A stretch of 48,038 nucleotides of DNA from Pseudomonadota bacterium (GTDB taxonomy: Bacteria; Pseudomonadota; Alphaproteobacteria; Rhizobiales; Methylopilaceae): positions 1-48,038 of the forward strand of contig JAEZCD010000335.1 of NCBI GenBank assembly GCA_023430145.1. Reading direction: 5' to 3'. The notes under the pieces are model-generated. The model saw only the letters and a list, made by a program, of their open reading frames with translations. It searched no databases and was not told the origin of the DNA. The translations under genes were made by a program, and so were the position numbers. Shown here piece after piece: positions 7,368 through 15,388 of this stretch. Position 1 is the first letter of the stretch. Each line of letters begins with the position of its first letter.

Positions 7368-8474
7368 TCAATCGTTCAACAGCGCCTGAAAGAGGGCCGG
7401 GTCGGTCGCGCCCTCGCTGTTCACGAGCAGGATCCGACTGCTGGACCCGAGCTCGAGCGCGGCGCGCAGCCGGTGGTCCGCGCAGCAATGCAGCAGTCCA
7501 GCCAGGCCTGCGCAACCGGACTCGCCCGCCTCCACGACCGGATCGCCCGGTTGCGGGAAGGCCAGCTGCCGCATCGCCTCGATCGCCCTGCCGTCGGCGA
7601 TCGTCACGGCATCCGCGACGGCGGCCTCGAGCACCCTCCAGGCCGGCAGCGAGACCTCGCCGCAGGAGAGGCCGGCCATGACGGTGTCCAGGTTGCCGCT
7701 GGCCGGGCGCAGCGCGCCGGCGCACAGGCTTTGGTAGAGGCAGTCCGCCCTCCCGGGCTCGACCGCCACGCAGCGGCAGGCCGAGCCCCAGGCCCGGCCG
7801 AGCTCCGCCGCCACGGCGGCTGCGAGGCCCCCTACGCCGACCTGCAGGAATAGGTGCGTCGGAGCCGGGCCGGCCCACTGCGCCAGGACCTCCCGCGCCA
7901 GCACGGTGTAGCCTTGCATGACGAGCGCCGGAACGGGATCGGTCTCGTCCATGGCGATGTCGGCGACGAGGTGCCAGCCGCGCGTCTCGGCGAGCGTCCG
8001 GGCGGCGGCGACGGAATCGTCATAGGTGCCGGGCACCTCGATGATCTCCGCGCCATAGGCGGCGATCGCGTCCCTGCGCGGCCTGCTCACCCCCGGATGG
8101 ACCAGGATCTTGGCGGCGGCGCCGACCCGCGCGGCACCCCAGGCGACGGACCGCCCGTGGTTGCCGTCGGTGGCGGTGACGACGGTCAGCGGCAGGCCAT
8201 GCCGGGACGCCAGCCATTCGACCGCATAGGCTCCCCCGAGCGCCTTGAAGCTCTTCAGGCCGAACCGTTCACTTTCGTCCTTGACGGCGATCGCATCGAG
8301 GCCGAGCTGCCGCGCGAGGCCGTCCAGATGCAGGAGCGGGGTGGCCCTATAGCCCGTCCATGAGCTGATGGCCGCGGCCGCGGCGTCGCAGGCCGCACGC
8401 GGAAACACGGCATCGGCGGCCGACAGGAAGGCAGCCCGGCCAGTGCCGAGATTGGCGTTCCGAACGTAGCCCAT
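7368..8474 (-). CDS. dpaL: Diaminopropionate ammonia-lyase (PLP-dependent)
   Basis: Fold-type II PLP enzyme (368 aa) that converts 2,3-diaminopropionate to pyruvate and two ammonia. The PLP lysine is K77 in SFKALGGAYA. TDGNHGRSVAWGA is the substrate and phosphate-binding segment, QVGVGGLAAAV the PLP-phosphate loop, and the C-terminal GDPVVEAGESGCAGLAG and NSEGATDP motifs are diagnostic of this lyase rather than threonine dehydratase. The ATG at 8474 is used; a GGGAGG lies about 14 bases upstream, a little far. It stands convergent to the SIS gene and divergent from nrdD. It liberates ammonia, as do the nitrogen enzymes further right, but no operator of their type is seen here. Confidence 0.88.
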   Translation of the reverse strand: MGYVRNANLGTGRAAFLSAADAVFPRAACDAAAAAISSWTGYRATPLLHLDGLARQLGLDAIAVKDESERFGLKSFKALGGAYAVEWLASRHGLPLTVVTATDGNHGRSVAWGAARVGAAAKILVHPGVSRPRRDAIAAYGAEIIEVPGTYDDSVAAARTLAETRGWHLVADIAMDETDPVPALVMQGYTVLAREVLAQWAGPAPTHLFLQVGVGGLAAAVAAELGRAWGSACRCVAVEPGRADCLYQSLCAGALRPASGNLDTVMAGLSCGEVSLPAWRVLEAAVADAVTIADGRAIEAMRQLAFPQPGDPVVEAGESGCAGLAGLLHCCADHRLRAALELGSSSRILLVNSEGATDPALFQALLND

Positions 8475-8623
8475 CTGAGAGTGGCTGCCTCCCGCAGGAC
8501 GCCGTGATGCGAAAGCTGGATACCTCGGCGAGCGGCACTACACTTCTGGTAGCGGCGCCTGCGACAGGCCTGCGCCACAGCGCCGGCGGTGCTTTTGTCG
8601 CATTGACGGCGGGCCCCTCAAAG

Positions 8624-8670
8624 CCACCATATATAGATGTTGCCGCTTCCAGATCCACAACATGATGGAT
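8624..8670. promoter_or_regulatory. Tandem NrdR-box-like sites upstream of nrdD
   Basis: CCACCATATATAGATG (8624-8639) matches 12 of 16 positions of the NrdR consensus as I recall it (acaCwAtATaTwGwgt). A weaker copy, CCACAACATGATGGAT (8655-8670), starts exactly 31 bases later, the three-helical-turn spacing known for paired NrdR boxes. They lie in the 261-base dpaL/nrdD divergent region, 66 bases before the nrdD start. The nrdR gene itself is outside the window. Confidence 0.6.
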
Positions 8671-8735
8671 CGAGGGGGGCGGCGGTCCCCGGCCGCGAGC
8701 CACCGTCTCGCGGCGGCGGTCCGGAAGGAGAGCCG

Positions 8736-10787
8736 ATGGCCATCTCCGGCGAGCTCGCCCCCCTCGACGAGGCCGATCCCCCCGTCCGCGCGCCGCGCGC
8801 GGTCACCAAGCGCGACGGCACCGTCGCCCCGTTCGACGAGGGCAGGATTCGGGCCGCGATCGCCCGCGCCGGGCGGGCGACGGGCGAGTTCGACGACCGA
8901 CGGGCCGAACGGCTTGCGCGGCAGGCGACGGACGATGTCGCCACCTGCTTCCCGGGCGCGACGCCGGATGTGGAAGAGATCCAGGACATCGTCGAGCGGG
9001 TGCTGGTCGCGGCCGGCCACTTCGCCACCGCGCGCGCCTACATCGTCCATCGCGAGAAGCGGCGCCAGGCGCACTGCGACCGCGAGACGCTCGTCGACGT
9101 CGCCGCCTCGATCAACGAGTATCTCGACCGCACCGACTGGCGGGTGAGCGCCAACGCCAACCAGGGCTATTCGCTCGGCGGGCTGATCCTCAATTTGTCC
9201 GGCAAGGTGGTCGCCAATTACTGGCTGTCGCATGTCTATCCGCCGGAGATCGGAGAGGCGCACCGGGCCGGCGACATCCACATCCACGACCTCGACATGC
9301 TCGCCGGGTACTGCGCCGGCTGGTCGCTGCGGACGCTGCTCGCTGAGGGCCTGAACGGCGTGCCCGGCAAGGTCGAGGCGGGGCCGCCAAAGCACCTGTC
9401 GAGCGCCGTCGGCCAGATCGTCAACTTCCTCGGCACGCTGCAGAACGAGTGGGCCGGGGCGCAGGCCTTCAGCTCGTTCGACACCTACATGGCGCCCTTC
9501 GTGCGCAAGGACCGGCTCGGCTATGGCGAGGTCCTGCAGGCGATCCAGGAGCTCGTCTACAATCTCAACGTCCCCTCGCGCTGGGGCACGCAGACGCCCT
9601 TCACCAACCTCACCTTCGACTGGAGGTGCCCGGAGGATCTGCGCGACGAGGCGCCCGTGATCGGCGGCGAGCCGATGCCGTTCGCCTATGGCGAGCTGCA
9701 GGCCGAGATGGACATGATCAACCGCGCCTACATGGAGGTGATGACGCGCGGCGATGCGCGGGGCCGCGTCTTCACCTTCCCGATCCCGACCTACAACATC
9801 GGGCCGGACTTTCCCTGGGAGAGCGAGAACGCCGAGCGGCTGTTCGCCATGACGGCGAAGTACGGGCTTCCCTACTTCCAGAACTTCGTCAATTCCGAGC
9901 TGAAGCCGAACATGGTCCGCTCGATGTGCTGCCGGCTGCAGCTCGACCTGAGGGAGCTGCTGAAGCGCGGCAACGGGCTCTTCGGCAGCGCCGAGCAGAC
10001 CGGATCGGTCGGCGTTGTCACCATCAACTGCGCCCGTCTCGGCTTCCTGCACCGCGGCGACGAGCCTGCTCTGCTGGAAAGGCTCGACAGGCTGCTGGAG
10101 CTCGGCCGCGACAGCCTCGAGATCAAGCGCAAGGTCGTGCAGCGCTACATGGACGACGGCCTGTTCCCCTATACGCGCCGCTATCGCGGCACGCTGCGCA
10201 ATCATTTCTCGACGCTCGGCGTCAACGGCGTCAACGAGATGATCCGCAACTTCACCGGCGACCGCGAGGACATCACGACGGCCTTCGGGCACGCCTTCGC
10301 GGTCCGCCTCCTCGACCATATTCGGTTGCGCATCATCGGCTTCCAGGAGGAGACCGGGCACCTCTTCAATCTCGAGGCGACGCCGGCGGAGGGCACGACC
10401 TACCGCTTCGCCAAGGAGGATCGCAAGCGCTTCCCCGGCATTCTGCAGGCCGGCACAGACGACCATCCCTACTACACCAATTCCAGCCAGCTGCCGGTCG
10501 GCTTCACCGACGATCCCTTCGAGGCGCTGGAGCGTCAGGAGGAGCTGCAGTGCAAGTATACCGGTGGCACGGTGCTGCACCTCTACATGCAGTCGCGGCT
10601 GTCCTCGAGCACAGCCTGCATGAAGCTGGTGCGGCGGGCGCTCGAGAACTTTCGACTGCCCTACATCACGGTGACGCCCACCTTCTCGATCTGTCCGAAG
10701 CACGGCTATCTCGCGGGCGAGCACGCCTTCTGCCCGACCTGCGATGCCGAGCTTCTGGCCGCCAGGCGGCTGGCCGCCGCGCATTGA
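8736..10787 (+). CDS. nrdD: Anaerobic ribonucleoside-triphosphate reductase, catalytic part (class III)
   Basis: Oxygen-sensitive reductase making dNTPs under anaerobiosis. Residues about 20-105 are an ATP-cone (AVTKRDGTVAPFDEGRI). The active-site cysteines are C193 (GYCAGWS) and C398/C399 (SMCCRL). The C-terminus carries the zinc ribbon C653-x2-H656 ... C666-x2-C669 (CPKHGY...CPTC). The protein then stops at 683 residues, before the glycyl-radical loop that normally ends NrdD; that loop is encoded by the next small gene. The start at 8736 follows GGAAGGAG and agrees with the cone boundary. An in-frame start at 8637 would overlap the NrdR-like boxes. Confidence 0.93.
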   Translation: MAISGELAPLDEADPPVRAPRAVTKRDGTVAPFDEGRIRAAIARAGRATGEFDDRRAERLARQATDDVATCFPGATPDVEEIQDIVERVLVAAGHFATARAYIVHREKRRQAHCDRETLVDVAASINEYLDRTDWRVSANANQGYSLGGLILNLSGKVVANYWLSHVYPPEIGEAHRAGDIHIHDLDMLAGYCAGWSLRTLLAEGLNGVPGKVEAGPPKHLSSAVGQIVNFLGTLQNEWAGAQAFSSFDTYMAPFVRKDRLGYGEVLQAIQELVYNLNVPSRWGTQTPFTNLTFDWRCPEDLRDEAPVIGGEPMPFAYGELQAEMDMINRAYMEVMTRGDARGRVFTFPIPTYNIGPDFPWESENAERLFAMTAKYGLPYFQNFVNSELKPNMVRSMCCRLQLDLRELLKRGNGLFGSAEQTGSVGVVTINCARLGFLHRGDEPALLERLDRLLELGRDSLEIKRKVVQRYMDDGLFPYTRRYRGTLRNHFSTLGVNGVNEMIRNFTGDREDITTAFGHAFAVRLLDHIRLRIIGFQEETGHLFNLEATPAEGTTYRFAKEDRKRFPGILQAGTDDHPYYTNSSQLPVGFTDDPFEALERQEELQCKYTGGTVLHLYMQSRLSSSTACMKLVRRALENFRLPYITVTPTFSICPKHGYLAGEHAFCPTCDAELLAARRLAAAH

Positions 10788-10805
10788 TCCGCAAGGAGAC
10801 TAGAC

Positions 10806-10994
10806 ATGACCGCAGACAAGCCTGCCGAGAAGCCCGGCACCGAGCCGGTGCTGCGCGACGAGGAGCGCCAGCCCTGCGAGATCTGGACGCGCGTGATGGG
10901 CTATCACCGGCCGGTCTCGTCGTTCAATCGCGGCAAGAAGGGCGAGTTCGATGAGCGCAAGTTCTTCACCGAGGCGCGGGCCCGCCTCGGCTGA
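10806..10994 (+). CDS. Separate glycyl-radical domain of class III reductase
   Basis: A 62-residue protein whose second half, RVMGYHRPVSSFNRGKKGEF (residues 29-48), is the glycyl-radical segment that forms the C-terminus of ordinary NrdD; the radical-bearing residue is Gly32. It is preceded by a proper start with AAGGAG, 18 bases after the nrdD stop, and its 3' end overlaps nrdG by 44 bases. The split falls exactly between the zinc ribbon and the radical loop. The peptide must presumably dock on the truncated NrdD and be activated by NrdG, much as the spare-part protein YfiD serves pyruvate formate-lyase. Confidence 0.88.
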   Translation: MTADKPAEKPGTEPVLRDEERQPCEIWTRVMGYHRPVSSFNRGKKGEFDERKFFTEARARLG

Positions 10995-11580
10995 GCTGCG
11001 CGTCGGCGGGCTCGCGCGCCTCTCGACCTGCGACTGGCCGGGCGAGCTCGTGGCGACGGTTTTCTGCCAGGGCTGCCCGTGGCGCTGCCGCTACTGCCAC
11101 AACCCGCATTTGTTGCCAGCGCATGCGGGCGAGCCGATCGCCTGGCCGCGGGTGCTCGCCTTTCTCGAGAGGCGTCGCGACCTGCTCGACGCGGTCGTCT
11201 TCTCCGGCGGCGAGCCGACCCTGCAGGCGGCGCTGCCGGCGGCGATGCGGATGGTGCGGAGCCTCGGCTTCCGCATCGGCCTGCACACCGCCGGGCCCTA
11301 TCCGGATCGGCTCGCCGCCGTGCTGCCGCTCGTCGACTGGATCGGCTTCGACGTGAAGGCGCCGTTCGACGATTACGCCCGCGTAACCGGCGTTCCGGGA
11401 AGCGGCGACAAGGCGCGCGCGAGCCTGTCGCGGGTGCTCGCCGCCGGCATCGCCGTCGACGTGCGGACGACCGTCGATCCGGGACTGCTCGGGGAGGGGG
11501 AGCTCGCCCGCCTCTCGGGCGAGCTGGCGGCCCTCGGCGTCCGGCATCACCGCCTGCAGGAGTGCCGGCCGATCGGCTGA
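10951..11580 (+). CDS. nrdG: Anaerobic ribonucleotide reductase activating protein (radical SAM)
   Basis: Radical SAM activase that abstracts a hydrogen from the reductase glycine, here expected to be Gly32 of the preceding small protein. The 4Fe-4S motif is C42-x3-C46-x2-C49 (GCPWRCRYCHN), and FSGGEPTLQ is the SAM-binding GGE motif. Length (209 aa) fits the family; the longer form with VGGLARLSTCDWPGELVATV belongs to the NrdG type common in anaerobes. The ATG at 10951 lies inside the end of the glycyl-radical gene, so the three nrd genes form one operon with coupled translation. Confidence 0.9.
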   Translation: MSASSSPRRGPASAELRVGGLARLSTCDWPGELVATVFCQGCPWRCRYCHNPHLLPAHAGEPIAWPRVLAFLERRRDLLDAVVFSGGEPTLQAALPAAMRMVRSLGFRIGLHTAGPYPDRLAAVLPLVDWIGFDVKAPFDDYARVTGVPGSGDKARASLSRVLAAGIAVDVRTTVDPGLLGEGELARLSGELAALGVRHHRLQECRPIG

Positions 11581-11663
11581 GGCGGCGGCCCCCGCGGAGG
11601 CTGCGAACCCGTCACGCGCCGGCGAGTCTCACGGCACGGGGGCGGTCGTCAGCGCGACTGCAC

Positions 11664-11697
11664 AGCAAACGGTCCGCCAAGCTCATATTGTATCCAA
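11664..11697 (-). promoter_or_regulatory. Leftward sigma-54-like promoter with operator copy
   Basis: On the minus strand the operator core TTGGATACAA (11697-11688, inside the larger inverted match CATATT...AATATG) is followed after 8 nt by TGGCGGACCGTTTGCT (11679-11664). That sequence keeps the GG-N10-GC spacing of sigma-54 promoters but fits the rest of the consensus less well. No leftward gene follows; transcription would run antisense into nrdG. It may be a relic or simply a second operator. Confidence 0.4.
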
Positions 11698-11920
11698 ATA
11701 TGGGCGCCCGACAGGCGCCCTGCGGTTCGGTTCCTAGCAGGGGGACCGGGAACGCGTGGGCGAGGCGCGTGCCGACAACGCTCGTGTGCGCACAGCCTAT
11801 AGGATTGAACAGCAAGACGGTTTTCGGGAAGGAGATCGATCCCGCGCGCCTGCGCGGCCGCCCGGGCGCCCTTCACACCTAGGCGCGAGGGGAGGCGGCA
11901 GGTCCTCGATAGGAAGGACG

Positions 11921-11957
11921 TTGGATACAATCTCAACGCACTGGCATGGCGATTGCA
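11921..11957 (+). promoter_or_regulatory. Sigma-54 promoter and GntR-type operator of the amidase operon
   Basis: Operator TTGGATACAA (11921-11930) is followed after exactly 11 nt by TGGCATGGCGATTGCA (11942-11957). The latter matches the sigma-54 consensus TGGCACG-N4-TTGCW with one difference and has the required GG-N10-GC spacing. Transcription should begin near 11968, leaving about 47 nt before the start at 12015. The operon downstream runs from the binding protein at 12015 to the amidase ending at 21052. Confidence 0.85.
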
Positions 11958-12014
11958 TACCTTCCTGCGCGGACGGCGTCGCGGCAGGCGCCTTCCGAAC
12001 CGCTGGAGGACCGG

Positions 12015-13640
12015 ATGCCGTTTCCAACCTTTCCACTCGTCCACCCGCGCCCGGCGCGCGGGCGCATGCTTGCCGCGCTCGGCCTGTTGAGCCTGACGCT
12101 GTCGTCCCTTTCGGGCGCGCAGGCCGGGGCCGAGGAGAAGGTCCTGCGGGTCGCGATGACCGCGGGCGACATACCGGACTGGACGGGGCATCCCGACCAG
12201 GGCGCCGAGGGCCAGCGCTTCGTCGGCTTCTCGCTCTACGACAGCTTCTTGAACTGGGATCTGACGCGGTCGGACCGCGAGGCGCCGCTGGCGCCGGGCC
12301 TCGCTACCAAATGGTATCCCGATCCCGCCAACAAGAAGCGCTGGATATTCGAGCTGCGGCGCGACGTGAAGTTCCACGACGGCTGTCCCTGGAACGCCGA
12401 CGCCGCGCTGTGGAGCATCGCCCGCATCACCGACGACAAGGCGCCGCAGTTCAACCCGGTGCATTTCGCCCGCAACCGCTCGCGCACCGTCAACGTCGCC
12501 GGCGCCGTCAAGATCGACGACTACACCATCGCCATCGACACCAAGGTGCCGGAGTCGGTCTTCCCCTACAACATGGCCGTCTGGTTCGTGATCTCGAAGT
12601 GCGCGCTCGAGAAGGCCGGCTACGACTACAAGGTCTATGCGCTCGCGCCGAAGGGGTCGGGCCCCTACACGTTCGGCTCCGTTGTGCCGCGCGAGCGACT
12701 CGAGCTCGTGCGCAACCCCGATTACTGGAACCCGGCCCGCATCCCGAAGCACGACCGGATGGTGCTGCTGCCGATGCCGGAGGCGACGACGCGCGCTGCT
12801 GCGCTGCTGTCCGGCGAGGTCGACTTCATCGAGGCGCCGTCGCCCGACACGCTGCCGCGCCTGCGCGCCGCCGGCATGCGCGTGACGACGCTGCCCTATC
12901 CCCACAACTGGCACTACCAGTTCAATTTCCAGCGCGGCCCGTTCAAGGACTTACGCGTCCGCCAGGCCGCCAACCATGCCATGGATCGCGCCGAGATGGT
13001 GGAGATGCTGGGCGGCATCGCCCAGCCCAGCGAGGCGCTGTTCACGCCGCAGCAGGCGATCTACGGCAAGCCGAAGACCTATCCCTACGACCCTGCGAAG
13101 GCGACGGCGCTGCTCAAGGAGGCGGGCTGCTACCCGTGCGCCATCACGGTCGGCATCTCGACCTCCGGCTCCGGCCAGATGCAGCCGCTGCCGATGAACG
13201 AGCTGGTCAAGGCGCAGCTCGAGGCGGTCGGCTTCCAGGTCAAGTTCGAGGTGCTGGACTGGAACGCGCTGCTCGACCTGTTCTTCAAGGGCTGGGAGCG
13301 CGCCCCGACCTATGACGCGATCAATATCAGTCTCGGCTCGGTCGACCCCGTCTCCGGCATGATCAGCCATTTCGCCACCGCCCGGCGCGCGCCGGGTGGG
13401 CTGAACTGGGGCTGGTTCGACAACAAGGAATTCGACGAGGTCGCCGAAAAGGCCATGAACACGTTCGAGCCCGAGAAGTCGCTCGCCATGTTCAACCGCC
13501 TGCACGAGATCATCAGCGAGCAGGCAGGCCGCCTGTTCATCGTCCACGACCTGAATCCGCGAGCGATGTCGCCCAAGGTCAAGGGATTCGTGCCGGCACA
13601 GAGCTGGATGCAGGACTTCGTCACCATCAGCCTCGACTGA
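12015..13640 (+). CDS. ABC transporter substrate-binding protein, family 5 (Dpp/Opp type)
   Basis: Periplasmic binding protein (541 aa) for peptides or similar solutes. The N-terminal hydrophobic stretch (MLAALGLLSLTLSSL, residues 18-32) with AQAGAEE after it is a signal peptide. Family-5 hallmarks are the ELRRDVKFHDG segment, PKGSGPYTF, and NPDYWNP. It closely resembles the interrupted binding protein at 28871-30484 over its whole length. The start at 12015 follows TGGAGGA; the in-frame ATG at 11946 lies inside the sigma-54 promoter and is upstream of the expected transcript start. No permease or ATPase is in this operon, so it probably uses the Dpp-type membrane complex encoded at 24.7-28.8 kb. 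Confidence 0.92.
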   Translation: MPFPTFPLVHPRPARGRMLAALGLLSLTLSSLSGAQAGAEEKVLRVAMTAGDIPDWTGHPDQGAEGQRFVGFSLYDSFLNWDLTRSDREAPLAPGLATKWYPDPANKKRWIFELRRDVKFHDGCPWNADAALWSIARITDDKAPQFNPVHFARNRSRTVNVAGAVKIDDYTIAIDTKVPESVFPYNMAVWFVISKCALEKAGYDYKVYALAPKGSGPYTFGSVVPRERLELVRNPDYWNPARIPKHDRMVLLPMPEATTRAAALLSGEVDFIEAPSPDTLPRLRAAGMRVTTLPYPHNWHYQFNFQRGPFKDLRVRQAANHAMDRAEMVEMLGGIAQPSEALFTPQQAIYGKPKTYPYDPAKATALLKEAGCYPCAITVGISTSGSGQMQPLPMNELVKAQLEAVGFQVKFEVLDWNALLDLFFKGWERAPTYDAINISLGSVDPVSGMISHFATARRAPGGLNWGWFDNKEFDEVAEKAMNTFEPEKSLAMFNRLHEIISEQAGRLFIVHDLNPRAMSPKVKGFVPAQSWMQDFVTISLD

Positions 13641-13656
13641 CCGCCCGTCGCCAGGT

Positions 13657-13679
13657 GCGGGGGTAGTTGCCGCCCCCGC
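13657..13679 (+). other. Intercistronic hairpin
   Basis: GCGGGGG and CCCCCGC form a 7-bp stem with a 9-nt loop in the 80-base gap after the binding-protein gene. There is no T-run. Such hairpins often protect the upstream binding-protein message and reduce downstream expression. Confidence 0.45.
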
Positions 13680-13720
13680 GCCGTCCCTCCCGTCGCCACC
13701 CATTCGCCGGAGGCCGAGCC

Positions 13721-15145
13721 ATGTCCGCTCCGCTGCACTTCATGACCGTCGCAGAGCTCGGCAGGAGCATCGCGGCCAAGGCCGTCTCGCCGGTCGAGCT
13801 GACCAAAGCCCTCATCGCCCGCATCGCCGCCCTCGACGGGCTGACCCACGCCTTCATCGAGGTGACGGCCGATCTCGCGCTGGCGCAGGCGAAGAAGGCC
13901 GAGGACGAGGTGATGGCCGGCCTCGGCCGCGGGCCGCTGCACGGCGTGCCGGTCGGCCTGAAGGACATCATCGACCTCAAGGGGGTGCGCACCACCGCGC
14001 ACTCGCATCAGCTGATGGACAACTGGGCGCGCGACGACGCCTTCGTCACGCAGAAGCTGAAGGCGGCGGGCGCCGTCATCCTCGGCAAGCTCGCCACCCA
14101 TGAATTCGCGATGGGCGGCCCATCCTTCGACCTGCCGTTCCCGCCGGCCCGCAACCCGTGGAATCTCGACCATTTCACCGGCGGCTCGTCCTCCGGCTCG
14201 GGCGCCGCGGTGGCGGCCGGCCTGCTGCCGGCGGCGCTCGGCACCGATACGGGCGGCTCCATCCGCCTGCCCGCGGCGTTCTGCGGCATCGTCGGGATGA
14301 AAGCGACCTATGGGCTCGTCAGCCGGCGCGGCGTGCTGCCGCTCTCGCAGAGCCTCGACCATATCGGCCCGATGACCTGGACGGTGGAGGACAACGCCCT
14401 CCTCATGAAAGTGCTGGCCGGCCACGACCGGCTGGACCCGGCCAGCGCCGACCGGCCGGACCCAGTGCCCGAGGCGCTGCTCGGCGCGGGCGTGAAGGGC
14501 CTGCGCGTCGGCTATGCGCCCGCGCTCGGGGCGGAGGCGGGCGCGACCGAGGAGGTGCAGGGCGCGGTCGCCGCGGTCGCGACGACGCTGGCCGATCTCG
14601 GCGCCACGGTGGAGGAGGTCACCCTGCCGCCGCTTGGCGACTTCGCCGCCTGCGGCCTCATGATCCTGCTCGCGGAGGCCTTCGCCGTCCACGAGCCCGA
14701 CATCAAGGCGCGGCCGGAGCTCTATGGCGAGATCCTGCGCGACCGGCTGCTGATCGCGGGCCTCGTCGACGCGAGCGACTACGTGCAGGCGATGCGCCTG
14801 CGCGCCGAGCTCGTCGCGGCGGTGGCGAAGGTCATGTCGGGCCTCGACGTCATCGTCTGCGCCGCGACCGCGACGCCGGCGCCGCGGATCACCGAAGTCC
14901 CGAAATTCGGCATCTTCACCAATCCGCCGCTGACCTTCCCGTTCAACGTGACCGGCATGCCCTCGCTGACGATGTGCTGCGGCTTCTCGGCTTCCGGCCT
15001 GCCGCTGTCGGTGCAGATCGCCGGCCACCCCTTCGGCGAGGCGACGATCTATCGCGCGGCCGAGGCCTACGAGGCCGCCACCGCCTGGCGCGCGCGCCGG
15101 CCCGATCTCGAAGCCGCCACGCAGCTCGGCCTCGCCGCCGAATGA
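13721..15145 (+). CDS. Amidase-signature hydrolase A1
   Basis: Ser-Ser-Lys amidohydrolase (474 aa) of the GatA/AtzE family, hydrolysing an amide or ureido bond and releasing ammonia or a carbamoyl product. The triad is K81 (VGLKDI), S156 (GGSSSGSG) and S180 (GTDTGGSIR), with the family's 24-residue spacing between the serines. It follows the binding protein in the sigma-54 operon; GGAGG precedes the ATG. It is the only one of the six amidases not directly preceded by a small AtzG-like gene, although one follows 40 bases downstream. It shares FDLPFPPARNPWN and YGLVSRRGVLPLSQSLDH with its paralogues. The substrate is unknown. Confidence 0.9.
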   Translation: MSAPLHFMTVAELGRSIAAKAVSPVELTKALIARIAALDGLTHAFIEVTADLALAQAKKAEDEVMAGLGRGPLHGVPVGLKDIIDLKGVRTTAHSHQLMDNWARDDAFVTQKLKAAGAVILGKLATHEFAMGGPSFDLPFPPARNPWNLDHFTGGSSSGSGAAVAAGLLPAALGTDTGGSIRLPAAFCGIVGMKATYGLVSRRGVLPLSQSLDHIGPMTWTVEDNALLMKVLAGHDRLDPASADRPDPVPEALLGAGVKGLRVGYAPALGAEAGATEEVQGAVAAVATTLADLGATVEEVTLPPLGDFAACGLMILLAEAFAVHEPDIKARPELYGEILRDRLLIAGLVDASDYVQAMRLRAELVAAVAKVMSGLDVIVCAATATPAPRITEVPKFGIFTNPPLTFPFNVTGMPSLTMCCGFSASGLPLSVQIAGHPFGEATIYRAAEAYEAATAWRARRPDLEAATQLGLAAE

Positions 15146-15185
15146 GCCGCTCCCCGTTCCCTCCGATGCATCCAGAGAGGCCGTC

Positions 15186-15377
15186 ATGACCGACACGCCC
15201 ACAACGCCAATCCCGATCGAGGCCAAGCTCGCCGAGTACGGCCTGAAGGTCGGCCCGGAGACGCTCGAGGCCCTGAAGAGCTCCGTCGCCGATCTCGAGA
15301 TCGCCGCCCGCAACATCCGCATCGAGCGCAGCTACCTGCAGGAGCCCGTGCACGCGCTCCGGCTCTGGACCAAGTGA
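15186..15377 (+). CDS. Small AtzG/GatC-like protein G1
   Basis: A 63-residue, mostly helical protein (EAKLAEYGLKVGPETLEALK, then a second helix) with a C-terminal EP-containing strand, SYLQEPVHAL. Size and position match AtzG, the GatC-like subunit that stabilises the amidase AtzE. The characteristic EP(A/S)xxF motif of the other copies is only partly kept here. It lies 11 bases before amidase A2, whose gene has its own GAGGGAGG, so it most likely pairs with A2. The assignment rests on size, position and the short motif. Confidence 0.7.
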   Translation: MTDTPTTPIPIEAKLAEYGLKVGPETLEALKSSVADLEIAARNIRIERSYLQEPVHALRLWTK

Positions 15378-15388
15378 GGGAGGCCGCC

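Larger units (their letters stand above)
11581..12014. other. Gene-free regulatory region before the amidase operon
   Basis: This 434-base stretch between nrdG and the binding-protein gene holds no gene that I can support. It contains two ATTGGATACAAT-like operators and two sigma-54-like promoters in opposite directions (listed separately), a GGGCGCC-CGACA-GGCGCCC hairpin at 11702-11720 and a 10-bp palindrome, TGTGCGCACA, at 11785-11794 that could be a distal activator site. Confidence 0.6.

Noticed and set aside
8538..10784. A 748-codon open frame antisense to nrdD
   Set aside because: It is the mirror of a conserved coding gene in very GC-rich DNA. It has no ribosome site or recognisable domain and shows low-complexity composition.
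11785..11794. TGTGCGCACA as an NtrC enhancer site
   Set aside because: It does not fit the NtrC pattern GCAC-N-GTGC with proper spacing, and no similar site was found before the other sigma-54 promoters.
11946..12014. An upstream ATG for binding protein 1
   Set aside because: The ATG lies inside the sigma-54 promoter, before the expected transcript start. TGGAGGA supports 12015.
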